Shown here: piece after piece, positions 1-11,494 of the stretch
Position numbering within the stretch: the stretch's first letter is position 1
Layout: every line of letters starts with the position of its first letter
NCBI RefSeq assembly: GCF_025290835.2
Contig: NZ_JAOCQD020000002.1
Location: 1,054,001 to 1,118,000, forward strand
Length of the DNA: 64,000 nucleotides
DNA from: Aquabacterium sp. OR-4
GTDB taxonomy: Bacteria; Pseudomonadota; Gammaproteobacteria; Burkholderiales; Burkholderiaceae_C
Direction: 5' to 3'
Position numbers and translations under genes: made by a program
The notes under the pieces: model-generated
What the model saw: only the letters and a program-made list of their open reading frames with translations
What the model was told of the DNA's origin: nothing
The model's database searches: none

Positions 1-18
1 CACGGCTCGCTGCAGTGA
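1..18 (+). CDS. C-terminal end of an upstream gene (partial)
   Basis: The first 18 bases read as the last five codons (HGSLQ) and a TGA stop. The TGA overlaps the ATG of the lipoprotein gene (TGATG), which suggests translational coupling with an upstream gene outside the window. Nothing can be said about its product. Confidence 0.4.
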   Translation, partial: HGSLQ

Positions 19-2270
19 TGCCCACACTGCGGCCCGCCCTGCGGCCCGCCCTGCTGCCGGCACTGCTCGCCGCCGTGGTGGCCGGCTGCGGCGGCGGCAG
101 CGACAGCGCGCCCGACAGCCTGGCCGCGCCCGACGCCCAGCAGCTCGACGGCGCGCCCTGCGGCGATTGCCGGCCTGGCGTGCTCAGCGGCCAGGCCGCC
201 AGCGGGCAGCCGCTGGCCGACGCCGCGGTGCTGGCCGTGGCCGCCGATGGCCGCCGTGTTGAAGGCCGCACCGATGCGCAGGGCCGCTTCGCGCTCGGCG
301 TGGGTTCGCCCGGCACCGCCTGGCTGCTGCAGGTGCGCGGCCAGGCCGGCGGCCGCGCAGTGACCTGGCATGCGCTGTGCCGCGGTGCCGAGGTGGGCAC
401 CCGGCATGTCACCGTGACCGCCATCAGCGAGCTGGTGGCCGCGCAGGTGCTGGGCGGTCGTCCGGCCGAGCTGCTGCAGGCCGGCACGCTGGATCTGCTG
501 CGCGTGGATGCCGACAGCCTGCGCCGCGCCGAAGCCCTGGCCGAGGCCGTGCTGCGCCCGCTGCTCGACGCCGCCGGCGTGGCGGCGGCCGTGGATCTGC
601 GCGTCACCGCCTTCAGCACCGACCGCAGCGGCCTCGACCTGGTGCTCGAGCTGCTCGATGTGCAGCCCCATGGCGCGCAGGGCTACCGCCTGCGCCATGC
701 CGGACAGCCCAGCGACGCCCCGGACCTGGTGCTCGAGCAGGCCCAGCAACTGGCACTGGCCGCCCCGCTGCCGGCCATGGCCGGCACGGCGGCGCGTCGG
801 GCCGCCGACACCCTGGCCGAACTCGAGGCCCAGCTGCGGCAGTGGACCGCCTGGCTGGCGCCGGCCCGGCCCGACCGCCAGCAGCTGCTGGCCGAGCTGC
901 CCGCCGGTTTTCGCGACGGCGGCCTGGACGCCAGCGGCTTTGTCGATCGCGTGCTGCTGCGCCAGGACCCGGCCGATGAAGGTGGCTGGCGCATGGCCGG
1001 CGCCCGCTGGAGCGCGCCACGCCTGCTGGCCCAGCCGGCGGCCGACCGTGCGCTGCTGCAATGGCAGGTCAGTCCGTCGGCGCCGCAGGCCGCCTACAGC
1101 GAGACCATGTGGTGGCAGCGGCACAACGGCCGCTGGCAGCCGCTGGGCGATGGCGCCATGGCGCGTGTGCAGTGGCGCGCACTGTCGGTGCTGGGCCCGC
1201 AGCCGCTGGCCGAGGCCGCCGTGCGTTCGCTGCCCGGCTTCCGCTGCCCGACCGGCTTCGACTGGCTGCCCGAGACCGACCTGGCCCAGCGCTGCCATCT
1301 GCTGCAGCCGGCGCTGGGCGGCGTGCTCGATGCCGGCCGGCCCGGTGACGGCCTGTTCGGCAGCCTGGCGCTGCACTGGTCGCTGAGCGCCGACCCCGCC
1401 CTGCGCCTGCAGGCCCAAGGCCAGCACAGCCAGCTGCTGGGCCAGCCCAGCCAGGGCGTGAGCCAGCACCTGGCCCTGCAGATCGACGCGCGGCGGGTCG
1501 ATGCACGCGCCCGCTCGGCACGCCTGTTCGGGGCGGGGCTGCCCGCCGACGGCGTGCTGCTGGTGCCACCGCCCCTGTGGGCCGGCCGGCCGCTGTGGCC
1601 GCACTGGGCCCTGGCCGATGCCGACGGACGCGCCCGCGACGACTGGCAGGCACTGCCGCTCGGCTGGTGCGACTGGGCCGCCGACACGGCCGCCCAGCGC
1701 CAATGCCAGGCCGACTGGGCCACGCTGGCACCCGGCCGGTCATGGCAACTGCGGTGGCTCGACGCCCAGGGCCAGACCCTGGGCGAGCAGGCGGTCACGC
1801 TGCCGCTGCTGCCGCGGCCACAGGCCCAGCTGCAGGCCGACCCGGGGCGCTGGTTCGCACGCTGGCAACCCACGCCGGCCAGCGACACCCTGGCGGCCCT
1901 GCCGGCCCTGAACGCCGTGCTCGACGACCGCCACGCCCAGGCCCTGGCGCTGCAGTGGCCGGCGCTGGCGCCTGCCGAGGCGGGCCTGCTGCCGGTGGAG
2001 GCCGCGCTCACCTGGTGGCGCGCGCCCTGGCCCGGCGCTGCGGCGCCGGCCGGCAGTGCCACGGCCGAGCAGGCCGACGGCGACGATGGCGACGAGCGCG
2101 TGCACCGCCGCCTGCCCGCGGCCGGTGCCGACGGCCGCCCGGCCGCGCTGCACCTGGCCGTGCCCGAGCGCAGCGGCTGGCGCGGGCGCTGGCTGGCCGC
2201 ACGCCTGGTGGTGCAAGACAGCGAGGGCCGCTGGTACCTGCACTTCCTGGCGCCAAACAACCCGCGCTGA
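18..2270 (+). CDS. Large predicted lipoprotein of unknown function
   Basis: A 750-residue protein. The N-terminus is a lipoprotein signal: a hydrophobic stretch ending in VVAGC followed by GGGS, so Cys about 24 would be lipidated. A carboxypeptidase-like regulatory fold is plausible just after it (residues about 55-110, 'VLSGQAASGQPLADAAVLAV'), a pattern often seen in surface lipoproteins. The remainder is Ala/Leu/Trp-rich with no family I recognise. ATG at 18 is preferred to GTG at 15 because it overlaps the upstream stop. Likely outer-membrane or periplasmic; function unknown. Confidence 0.75.
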   Translation: MPTLRPALRPALLPALLAAVVAGCGGGSDSAPDSLAAPDAQQLDGAPCGDCRPGVLSGQAASGQPLADAAVLAVAADGRRVEGRTDAQGRFALGVGSPGTAWLLQVRGQAGGRAVTWHALCRGAEVGTRHVTVTAISELVAAQVLGGRPAELLQAGTLDLLRVDADSLRRAEALAEAVLRPLLDAAGVAAAVDLRVTAFSTDRSGLDLVLELLDVQPHGAQGYRLRHAGQPSDAPDLVLEQAQQLALAAPLPAMAGTAARRAADTLAELEAQLRQWTAWLAPARPDRQQLLAELPAGFRDGGLDASGFVDRVLLRQDPADEGGWRMAGARWSAPRLLAQPAADRALLQWQVSPSAPQAAYSETMWWQRHNGRWQPLGDGAMARVQWRALSVLGPQPLAEAAVRSLPGFRCPTGFDWLPETDLAQRCHLLQPALGGVLDAGRPGDGLFGSLALHWSLSADPALRLQAQGQHSQLLGQPSQGVSQHLALQIDARRVDARARSARLFGAGLPADGVLLVPPPLWAGRPLWPHWALADADGRARDDWQALPLGWCDWAADTAAQRQCQADWATLAPGRSWQLRWLDAQGQTLGEQAVTLPLLPRPQAQLQADPGRWFARWQPTPASDTLAALPALNAVLDDRHAQALALQWPALAPAEAGLLPVEAALTWWRAPWPGAAAPAGSATAEQADGDDGDERVHRRLPAAGADGRPAALHLAVPERSGWRGRWLAARLVVQDSEGRWYLHFLAPNNPR

Positions 2271-2494
2271 GCGGGTGCGCGGGCCGCCGCGCCGGCCGGG
2301 CGCCTGGGTGCGAAGCCCGAGCGAGCGCGCGGCCGATCGCTGCGGCACTAAGATCGGCGCTGACCGCCACCGCTTGCCGCCGCCGCACCTTGAGCCCCAC
2401 CGCCAGAAACCCGCGACCCAGCCCACGCCAGGCCCCGGCTGCCCTTGCAGAGCCTGGGCCCGCAGCGCCAGGCACCGACAGCCCCGACGACGCC

Positions 2495-2902
2495 GTGAGC
2501 GAGCGCCTGCGCGCCGCCGGCCTGCGCAGCACCGCGCTGCGCCGCCAGCTGCTGCAACTGCTCAGCGCCAGCCCGCAGCCGATGAGCCATGCCGAGATCG
2601 AGGCCGCCCTGGGCAACAGCGCCGACCGGGTCACGCTGTACCGCGCGCTCGACAGTTTCGTGGCCGCGGGTCTGCTGCTGCGCCAGGTTGGCACCGACCG
2701 TGTCGGCCGCTATGCACCCACCGGCGCCGGCAACCATGCGCAGCACGCGCACTTCCACTGCGACCATTGCGGCAAGCGCTACTGCATCGAAGAGGTGCAC
2801 CCACCGCGCCGCGCCGCCCTGCCCCAGGGTTTCGAGGTGGCCGGCTCCACGCTCGAGTACCACGGCCTGTGCGCCCGCTGCGGCAGCGAGGGCGGGGGCT
2901 GA
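2495..2902 (+). CDS. Fur-family transcriptional regulator (Zur/Fur-like)
   Basis: A 135-residue protein with the Fur layout: an N-terminal winged helix (LRSTALRRQLLQLL; AEIEAAL; DRVTLYRALDSFVAAGLL) followed by a metal-binding half containing HAHFHCDHCGKRYCIEE and a C-terminal CARCG. The two CxxC pairs are the structural zinc site of the family. Metal-loaded Fur proteins repress metal-uptake or oxidative-stress genes; which metal applies here cannot be told. The GTG at 2495 gives the usual family length; an in-frame TTG at 2390 would add 35 low-complexity residues and is less likely. No obvious metal-transport gene is adjacent. Confidence 0.85.
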   Translation: MSERLRAAGLRSTALRRQLLQLLSASPQPMSHAEIEAALGNSADRVTLYRALDSFVAAGLLLRQVGTDRVGRYAPTGAGNHAQHAHFHCDHCGKRYCIEEVHPPRRAALPQGFEVAGSTLEYHGLCARCGSEGGG

Positions 2903-2962
2903 CGGCTGACGTCTGGCAGCTGACGGCTGGCGCCTGACGCCCCGCCGCCGCTGGCCGCGTCG

Positions 2963-4249
2963 TCAGCCCAGCTCGCCGGCCAGGCCGGCGCACACCTCGT
3001 CCAGCGTGTCGGCCGCCTCGCCCTGCACCGGGCCGGCGGCCAGGCGTGCGGCACGCTCGATGGCCCGCAGGCGCCAGCGCAGCGCGTCCTGCACCGCGCC
3101 GGCCTCGGCGGCCGCCTCGCCGTCCAGCGCGGCCGGGCTCCACAGGCCGCTTTCGTTCCAGCCCGCGCGCAGGCGCAGCAGCAGGTGGCGCGCCAGCACG
3201 GTGGCGCGCACGATGGCGTGCTGGCCCGTGTCGCCATCGCCCAGCGCCTCGGCGTCGGGCGCCAGGGCGTCCAGGTGGTTCAGCGCCGACTGCAGCGCCA
3301 GGTCCAGGCGGGTCAGGTCGTCGCGCAGCCGGGTGGGCGCGGGCAGCGGCTGGCCGGCCGCGGCGCGGCGGGCCGCGGCCACCAGCGGGCCCACCATGTG
3401 CTCGTCAAACTCGCCGGGCACCACGCGCAGCGCCACGCTGGCATGCTGCAGCGAGGCGCCGGGCTCGCGCAGCGCCAGCAGCGCCGCCTCGGCCGCGGCC
3501 ACCAGGCAGCCCAGCGGCGACAGCGCCGTGCCCTGCAGGCAGCGCGGAAAGCCCGAGCCGTCCAGCCGCTCGTGGTGCTCGGCCACCGCGCGCACCACGT
3601 CGGGCCGGGTGTCGGTGAGCTGGCTCAGCAGCAGCTGGCCGATGTGCGGGTGCACCACCAGCTGGCGGTACTGGTCGGCGTCGAGGGTGGCGCCGATGTC
3701 GGCCTCGCCGAAGTCGGGCGACATGTAGATCTCGCCGATGTCGTGCAGCAGGCCGGCGGTCATGGCGCCGGTCACCACCACGGCCGGCGCCCGCCGGGCC
3801 AGCGCCATGGCGCCGGCCACGGCCATGGCGTCCACCGCATGGGCAAAGGCCACCGGCCGGGCGTCCTGCGCGGCGGTCAGCAACAGCTGGGCCACCGGGT
3901 GCAGCGGCACCGAGGGCAGCGCCGCCATCAGTGCCGCGGCGGCCGGCTGCAGCAGCGCGGCCAGCGGGCCGTTCATGCGCGCGGCCAGCTCACGCGCCAG
4001 GCGCTCGTGGTTGAGGCCGTCCTTGGCGCGCAGGCTGGTTTCCAGCGGCTCTTTCAGGCCGCGGTCGAGCAGGCGCTCCTGCAGGGCGCGCGAGACGGGT
4101 TGGTCACGGGCCCACAGCTTGACGCCCTTGAGATCGACGATGTCGCGCGCGGCGATGATCGTGCGGGTCTCGCTGGCCGCGAGGATGGTCTCCAGCGCGT
4201 GGGGGTTGGCACTGCGGAAGTCGACGACGTCAGACGACGGTGTGGTCAT
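2963..4249 (-). CDS. HD-GYP-type domain protein
   Basis: A 428-residue protein. The central region (residues about 115-250) has the hallmarks of an HD-GYP phosphodiesterase: HD at 169-170 (LLHDIGE), His200, tandem His225-226 and HERLDGSGFP at 226-235, close to the GYP signature with Phe in place of Tyr. Active members hydrolyse cyclic di-GMP; the altered GYP motif leaves activity uncertain. The N-terminal 110 residues are not a domain I recognise and there is no membrane segment. The start at 4249 is supported by AGGAGACC just upstream on the minus strand. It lies 116 bp downstream of sulP in the same direction and may be co-transcribed. A link to c-di-GMP control of the MSHA pilus encoded further right is speculative. 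Confidence 0.8.
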   Translation of the reverse strand: MTTPSSDVVDFRSANPHALETILAASETRTIIAARDIVDLKGVKLWARDQPVSRALQERLLDRGLKEPLETSLRAKDGLNHERLARELAARMNGPLAALLQPAAAALMAALPSVPLHPVAQLLLTAAQDARPVAFAHAVDAMAVAGAMALARRAPAVVVTGAMTAGLLHDIGEIYMSPDFGEADIGATLDADQYRQLVVHPHIGQLLLSQLTDTRPDVVRAVAEHHERLDGSGFPRCLQGTALSPLGCLVAAAEAALLALREPGASLQHASVALRVVPGEFDEHMVGPLVAAARRAAAGQPLPAPTRLRDDLTRLDLALQSALNHLDALAPDAEALGDGDTGQHAIVRATVLARHLLLRLRAGWNESGLWSPAALDGEAAAEAGAVQDALRWRLRAIERAARLAAGPVQGEAADTLDEVCAGLAGELG

Positions 4250-4365
4250 GCCGGTCTCCTGCGGGCTGCGGATGGCCGCCCTATCTGGCTTGTCGGCCTG
4301 GCCGCGCCGGACTTGAGGGCGCAGTGACAAAGGCTTGCAGATCGGGCGCCGGACGCCGGAGGCGG

Positions 4366-6285
<1,920 letters not shown>

Positions 6286-6383
6286 GCCCGCCAGCGTATC
6301 AGCGCGCCGGGTCGCCGGCCGGCGGCCCCTTCCGCCAGAATCGGCGCCAGCCACCCCCGGCCCTGACCGACGAGAGCCCTGCC

Positions 6384-8075
6384 ATGCCGCGCCTGCCCAG
6401 CACCCCACAGCCCCCGCGGCACCGCGCCGGCCACGCCTGGCGGCGGGCCACCACCGCCCTGGCGACCAGGAGCGCAAAGCGCGCAACGGGCGCGCTGGCC
6501 GCCATCGCCGCCATGGCCGCGATCGCCGCCCTGGCCACGCTGCCAGCCGCGCCGGCGCAGTCGGCCACGCTGCGCATCGCCAGCGCCTTCGATCCGCAAA
6601 GCATGGACCCGCATGCCGTGGCCCTGCTGTACCACACGCGGGTGGTGACCCAGGTGTATGAATCGCTGGTCACGCGCGACGAGCAGTTCCGCCTCGAACC
6701 CGGCCTGGCCACCGCGTGGAAGCAGCTGGCGCCCGCCACCTGGCGCTTCACGCTGCGCCAGGGCGTGAGCTTTCACGACGGCACGCCGTTCAGCGCCGAC
6801 GATGCGGTGTTCTCGCTCGAGCGCGCCATGGGCCCGGGCTCGCAGCGCAGCTTCCAGCTCACCGGCGTGGCGGCAGTGAAGAAGATCGACGCCAGCACCA
6901 TCGAGCTGCAGCTCAAGCAGCCCGATGCGGTGCTGCCCGACAAGCTGCTGTTCGTGGCCATGATGAGCCGCGCCTGGTGCCGCCAGCATGGCGTGGAGAA
7001 GGCGCAGAACTTCGATGCCCGGCAGGAGACCTTTGCGGTGCGCAACGCCAATGGCACCGGCCCGTTCAAGCTGCTGAACTACGCGCCCGATGCCAGGCTC
7101 GAGCTGGCCCGCCATGTGCCCTGGTGGGGCTGGAAGGACAGTCAGCGCAACGGCAACCTCGACGGCGCGGTGTACCTGCCGATCAAGAGCGATGCCACGC
7201 GCCTGGCGGCCCTGAGCTCGGGCGAGGTCGACCTGGTGCTCGACCCGCCCTTCCAGGACGTGAGCCGCCTGAAGCAGGACCCGAAGATCCGCGTGCGCAG
7301 CACCAGCGACCTGGGCACCCAGTACCTCAGCTTCGACCTGGCGCGCAACGAGCTGCTGCACGGCGACGTGAAGGACCGCAATCCGTTCAAGGACCTGCGC
7401 GTGCGCCGCGCCGTGGCGCATGCGGTGAATGTGGAGCTGATCATCCAGAAGGTGCTGCGCGGCCAGGCCGTGGCCGCCGGCAGCTTTGTCTCGCCGCTGG
7501 TGGACGGCTACGACCCGGCGCTCGACAAGCGCCTGCCGCACGACCCCGCCAAGGCGCGCGCGCTGCTGGCCGAGGCCGGCTACCCGCAGGGCTTTGGCGT
7601 CACGCTCGACTGCGTGAACGTGGCCTGGCGCGAGGCGGTGTGCCAGGCCGCGGCGGCCATGCTCACGCAGGTGGGCATCCGCACCCAGCTGCGCAGCAGC
7701 CCGACCAACCAGTTCTTTCCCAAGCTGACCCAGGGCACGGCCAGCTTCATCGAGTTTGGCTGGACGCCCACCACCGACCCCTGGAACACGCTGAACGGCA
7801 TGGTGCGCAGCTTCGATCCCAGCGGTGGCGGCGGCTTCAACGCCGGGCGCTACAGCAACCCGCAGCTCGACACGCTGATCGACGCGGTGCGCGTCGAGCC
7901 CGATCTGGTCAAGCGCCGCGCCCGCGTGGGCGTGGCGCTGCGCCTGATCGCCGACGAGATGCCCTACCTGCCGCTGTACCGCCGCACGTTGAACTGGGCC
8001 GCCAGCAAGAAGGTGCAGCTGGTGCAGTGGCCCAGCGACACGCTCGAGCTGCGCTGGGTCAGGCTGGCGCCCTGA
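6384..8075 (+). CDS. ABC transporter substrate-binding protein, family 5 (peptide/opine/nickel type)
   Basis: A 563-residue exported protein. The N-terminus is a long basic region and hydrophobic stretch ending LPAAPAQSA, a signal-peptide cleavage site. The mature part follows the SBP_bac_5 plan: LRIASAFDPQSMDPH, YESLVTRDEQFRLEPGLATAW, FTLRQGVSFHDGTPFSADDAVFSLERAM and a late GRYSNPQLDTLIDA. Such proteins capture oligopeptides or related solutes in the periplasm for an ABC importer. No permease or ATPase genes follow in the window, so it is either an orphan binding protein or its partners lie elsewhere. Confidence 0.9.
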   Translation: MPRLPSTPQPPRHRAGHAWRRATTALATRSAKRATGALAAIAAMAAIAALATLPAAPAQSATLRIASAFDPQSMDPHAVALLYHTRVVTQVYESLVTRDEQFRLEPGLATAWKQLAPATWRFTLRQGVSFHDGTPFSADDAVFSLERAMGPGSQRSFQLTGVAAVKKIDASTIELQLKQPDAVLPDKLLFVAMMSRAWCRQHGVEKAQNFDARQETFAVRNANGTGPFKLLNYAPDARLELARHVPWWGWKDSQRNGNLDGAVYLPIKSDATRLAALSSGEVDLVLDPPFQDVSRLKQDPKIRVRSTSDLGTQYLSFDLARNELLHGDVKDRNPFKDLRVRRAVAHAVNVELIIQKVLRGQAVAAGSFVSPLVDGYDPALDKRLPHDPAKARALLAEAGYPQGFGVTLDCVNVAWREAVCQAAAAMLTQVGIRTQLRSSPTNQFFPKLTQGTASFIEFGWTPTTDPWNTLNGMVRSFDPSGGGGFNAGRYSNPQLDTLIDAVRVEPDLVKRRARVGVALRLIADEMPYLPLYRRTLNWAASKKVQLVQWPSDTLELRWVRLAP

Positions 8076-8269
8076 GCGGCACCCTGAACAGCGCCTTGAG
8101 CGGCGCCCAGAGCGGCGCGTTGCGGCCCCGCGCGCCCGCTGCGGCTCACAAGGTGAGAAGGAACCGTCGCGAGCGGGCTCAGGGTGGTTCGAGCAACGCA
8201 GCCGTACACCCGTACGGCGAGTCGCGCAGGGCCGCCATGGGCCCGCGCAGCAGGTTCGTTCACAACTTG

Positions 8270-9538
8270 TCAGGTGTCCGCGCCCCAGGCCAGGCCGTCC
8301 AGCGGCAGCGTGGTGGGCCGCCCGGCCATGGCCTCGGCCAGCAGGCTGGCGGTGCCGCAGGCAAAGGTGAAGCCCAGCGCGCCATGGCCCACGTTGAGCC
8401 ACAGGCCGGGCACCGGGCTGGCGCCGACGATGGGCGCGCCGCCCGGCGTGGCCGGGCGCAGGCCGGCCCAGGGCTGGGCCTGGTCATAGTCGCCGGCGGC
8501 GGGCAGATCGGCGCGGGCAATGCGCAGCAGGCTGGCCAGGCGTGCGGGGTCGATGCGCTCGTCCTCGCCCACCAGATCGACCATCGCCGCGATGCGCAGG
8601 CGCTCGCCGATGCGCGCATACAGCAGCTTGCGCTCGAAGTCGGTGATGCTGGCGCGCGGCGGCACATGGCCGGCACCGATGGGCGCGTCCAGGCTGTAGC
8701 CCTTGAGCGGGTACAGCGGCAGGCGCAGGCCGGCGCTGGCCGCCAGATGCCGGCTGGCAATGCCGGCGGCCAGCACGAAGGCATCGGCGCCCAGCACGCC
8801 GGCCTCGCAGCGCAGCTGCAGCCGCGCCGCGCCGGCGCCCGGCTCGAAGCCCAGCGCACGGTCGCACACCAGGCCGCGAAAGCGCGGGTGCGCGCGCAGC
8901 CGCTGCATCAGCGCAAAGCAGAAGGCATGGCAATCGGCCACCGCCTCGTCGCGGCTGAAGATGCCGCCGGCCAGGCGCCCGGCCAGGCCCTGCAGCACCG
9001 GCTCGTGGGCCAGGCACTGCGCCACGTCCCAGCGCTGCTGCACGGCATCGTCGGGCGCCGGGCCGGCCGGCAGGCCGGCACTGGCCCGCGCCAGCAGCGC
9101 CGGCGTGCGGTAGACCACCAGCTTGCCCGGCTGCTGCCAGGCAAAGGGCGGCAGCTGCTGCTGCGCCATCAGCGCGTGCAGGCAGGCGCGGCTGTGTTCA
9201 CCCAGGCGCGCCAGGCGCTGCGTGGTGCGGCGGTTCACGCTGCCGCGGCAGCGCGCCACAAACTGCGCCAGCCAGCGCCACTGCGCGCCATCGGCCTGCG
9301 GCTTCCAGCGCAGCGGGCCGTCGCGCTCGAGCAGCCATTGCAGCGCCTTCACCGGCACGCCGGCATCGGCCAGCGGCGACACGTAGCGGTAGCTCAGCTG
9401 CCCGCCATTGCGCAGGCTGGTGCCCTGGGCCACGCCGCTGCGGTCAAGCAGGGTCACCGACCAGCCGGCCTCGGCCAGAAACCAGGCGCTGGTGATGCCC
9501 ACCACGCCCGCGCCCACCACACACACCTCACCCGGCAT
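8270..9538 (-). CDS. D-amino acid dehydrogenase (DadA-like FAD oxidoreductase)
   Basis: A 422-residue protein of the DAO family. The N-terminus is an FAD-binding Rossmann motif (VCVVGAGVVGITSAWFLAEAGWSVTLLDR), followed by SLRNGGQLSYRYVSPLAD, which is characteristic of DadA. DadA oxidatively deaminates D-amino acids to 2-oxo acids and passes electrons to the respiratory chain. The length matches the family (about 415-435). MPGEV is chosen as start because the FAD motif begins immediately after it and a purine-rich GGGGAGAG lies upstream. It converges with the binding-protein gene; the roughly 190-bp gap between them shows no gene. Confidence 0.88.
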   Translation of the reverse strand: MPGEVCVVGAGVVGITSAWFLAEAGWSVTLLDRSGVAQGTSLRNGGQLSYRYVSPLADAGVPVKALQWLLERDGPLRWKPQADGAQWRWLAQFVARCRGSVNRRTTQRLARLGEHSRACLHALMAQQQLPPFAWQQPGKLVVYRTPALLARASAGLPAGPAPDDAVQQRWDVAQCLAHEPVLQGLAGRLAGGIFSRDEAVADCHAFCFALMQRLRAHPRFRGLVCDRALGFEPGAGAARLQLRCEAGVLGADAFVLAAGIASRHLAASAGLRLPLYPLKGYSLDAPIGAGHVPPRASITDFERKLLYARIGERLRIAAMVDLVGEDERIDPARLASLLRIARADLPAAGDYDQAQPWAGLRPATPGGAPIVGASPVPGLWLNVGHGALGFTFACGTASLLAEAMAGRPTTLPLDGLAWGADT

Positions 9539-9735
9539 ACCGAACGCTGCTCTCCCCGGCCCATCGGCCGCGCCACACGATGCCGGCAAGCCTAGGGGCT
9601 GCGCGCGGCCAAGGCCAATGCCGGCTCGGGCCAGGGGCATAACCGGGCCGCATGCCGCGGCCCAGGCGCCGGCCGGCGGCGCTGGCCGCGGGGGCTGCGC
9701 CGATGCCGCCATCACCTTTGGCGACAATGCCGGGC

Positions 9736-10698
9736 ATGAACCCGCCCCTGCTTCCGTTCAAGTCCGTGCGCTACGCCGGCACCGCCCCCGGCACCCGCCT
9801 GATCGTCACCGGTGCCGTGCATGGCAACGAGGTGTGCGGCACGCAGGCCATCGGCCGCCTGATCGACGAGATCGACCGCGGCGAGGTGCGCATCTCGCGC
9901 GGCGTGCTGACCCTGGTGCCGGTGACCAATCCGCTGGCCCATGCCAAGGGCGTGCGTGCCGGCGACCGCAACCTCAACCGCGCCCTCGGCCCCACCGCGA
10001 TCCCGCGCGAGTACGAAGACCACGTGGCCAACTGGCTGTGCCCGCTGCTGGCCGAGCACCAGGTGCTGCTCGACCTGCACTCGTTCCAGAGCGCCGGCCG
10101 GCCCTTCGTGATGGTGGGCCCGCGCGACAACACCGGCCCGGTGGAGCCCTTTGCCCAGGCCGCGCGCGAAGAAGCGCTGGTGCGCCACCTGGGCGTGGAC
10201 CGCGCGGTGGACGGCTGGCTGGGCACCTACGCCGCCGGCGTGGCACGGCGCCGCGCCGAGGCCGGCGCGGCCGCCGCCACGCTGGATCTGAACCCCAACT
10301 ACGGCGTCGGCACCACCGAGTACATGCGTGCCATGGGCGGCTGCGCGCTGACGCTCGAATGCGGCCAGCACGAGGACCCCGCCGCGCCCGAGGTGGCCTA
10401 CCGCGCGATCCGCAACACGCTGGCCCACCTGGGCCTGACCGACGAGGTGGCGCCGGCGCCGGTGGCGGCGATCGAGGCCTTGTCGCTGCATGCCGTGATC
10501 GACAAGCGCCATGCCGACGACCGCTTTGCACGCGAATGGCGCAGCTTTGACGCGGTGGACGCCGGCGAGCTGATCGGCGTGCGCGCCGATGGCGAGGAGG
10601 TGCGCGCACCGGGCGCCGGGCGCATCGTGTTTCCCAACGCCCGGGCGGCGGCGCGCAACGAGTGGTTCTACCTGGCGCAGCCTTCGGCGCGGTTTTGA
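9736..10698 (+). CDS. Succinylglutamate desuccinylase/aspartoacylase-family zinc deacylase
   Basis: A 320-residue protein of the AstE/AspA family. The zinc ligands are visible: GAVHGNE (His29, Glu32) and LLDLHSFQ (His115). GDRNLNRALG at 77-86 corresponds to the substrate-binding RDLNR motif. The family removes acyl groups from N-acyl amino acids by a carboxypeptidase-like mechanism. The exact substrate is unknown; no arginine succinyltransferase genes are nearby, so astE itself is doubtful. An in-frame ATG three codons upstream is an equally possible start. Confidence 0.85.
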   Translation: MNPPLLPFKSVRYAGTAPGTRLIVTGAVHGNEVCGTQAIGRLIDEIDRGEVRISRGVLTLVPVTNPLAHAKGVRAGDRNLNRALGPTAIPREYEDHVANWLCPLLAEHQVLLDLHSFQSAGRPFVMVGPRDNTGPVEPFAQAAREEALVRHLGVDRAVDGWLGTYAAGVARRRAEAGAAAATLDLNPNYGVGTTEYMRAMGGCALTLECGQHEDPAAPEVAYRAIRNTLAHLGLTDEVAPAPVAAIEALSLHAVIDKRHADDRFAREWRSFDAVDAGELIGVRADGEEVRAPGAGRIVFPNARAAARNEWFYLAQPSARF

Positions 10699-10760
10699 TC
10701 GTTGGGGTGGGTTGAGCTGGCTGGCCTGGATCTTTTTGGTGGCCTGACGGCTGGGGTTTT

Positions 10761-11342
10761 GCGTGGCTCGTTGCAGCGCGCCGGGTGTTCGCCCCGGCGG
10801 GCGACCTACTTTCTTTTGGCGAAAAGAAAGTAGGCAAAGAAAGCGCATCCCAACTTTCCGACACCACTGAGCATCTTGCTCGGTGCATCGAGGCGGGCGC
10901 CTCGCCCGCCCCGCGGGCTCGAACATAGCCAGCCGGAGACGCATGTAGCCGGTCCACGCGCGCGGGCCCCCGATCAAGACTTGCGGGCGCAGCGTGGTGT
11001 GGGAAGGGCTTGGTTCTGGCTTTGGTCAATGCTGGTGCCAGGCCATCGCCCCGTCCATGATCCAGGCGCTCTGTCCGTGGCACGGCCTGCCCAACTGCGG
11101 CGAGCAGCCAGAGCCTTCACAGATGAGCGGCCATGCCATCGGCGGCGATGTGTCCGTCACCAAGCCCCATGTCGGCAGCCTGTTCGAGCCCGCCGGGCGG
11201 GCGAGGCGCCCGCCCCGATGTGGGACAAGCGGCACGGCGGTGTCGGAAAGTTCAATGCACTTTCTTTGCCTACTTTCTTTTCGCGAAAAGAAAGTAGGTC
11301 GCCCGCCGGGGCGAAAACCCGGCGCGATGCAGCGAGCCACGC
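10761..11342. repeat. Dispersed 0.58-kb inverted-repeat element, copy A
   Basis: A non-coding block with two long terminal arms in inverse orientation (about 10761-10927 and 11178-11342) around a centre of about 250 bp. Each arm contains CTACTTTCTTTT-GAAAAGAAAGTAG hairpin sequence and the GC-rich motif GGCGGGCGCCTCGCCCGCC. The whole block recurs in reverse complement at 29657-30252. It fills most of the gap 10699-11494. Short open frames in it are mutually inconsistent, so I call no gene. It may be a non-autonomous mobile element or a structured RNA. Confidence 0.8.
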
Positions 11343-11494
11343 AAGACCCAGCGCATTGAACCCGCGCACCGGCCAGCCCAGGCGGCTCAAGCCCCGCCCA
11401 GCCCCCAACACCCGCTCAAACCGGCCCTTTTTCGCGGCTTTGGTCAGCGCCCCCCCATGAAACCATGGCGGGGCCCTAACCGGAGATCGTCCGC

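Noticed and set aside
9652..9735. A longer start for the AstE/AspA-like gene at 9652
   Set aside because: The added residues are Ala/Pro/Arg-rich and precede the family's normal N-terminus; the ATG at 9736 fits the family length.
10876..11460. Open frames within the dispersed 0.6-kb element (also 29473-30207)
   Set aside because: They cross inverted-repeat arms and hairpins, differ between the two copies, and match nothing.
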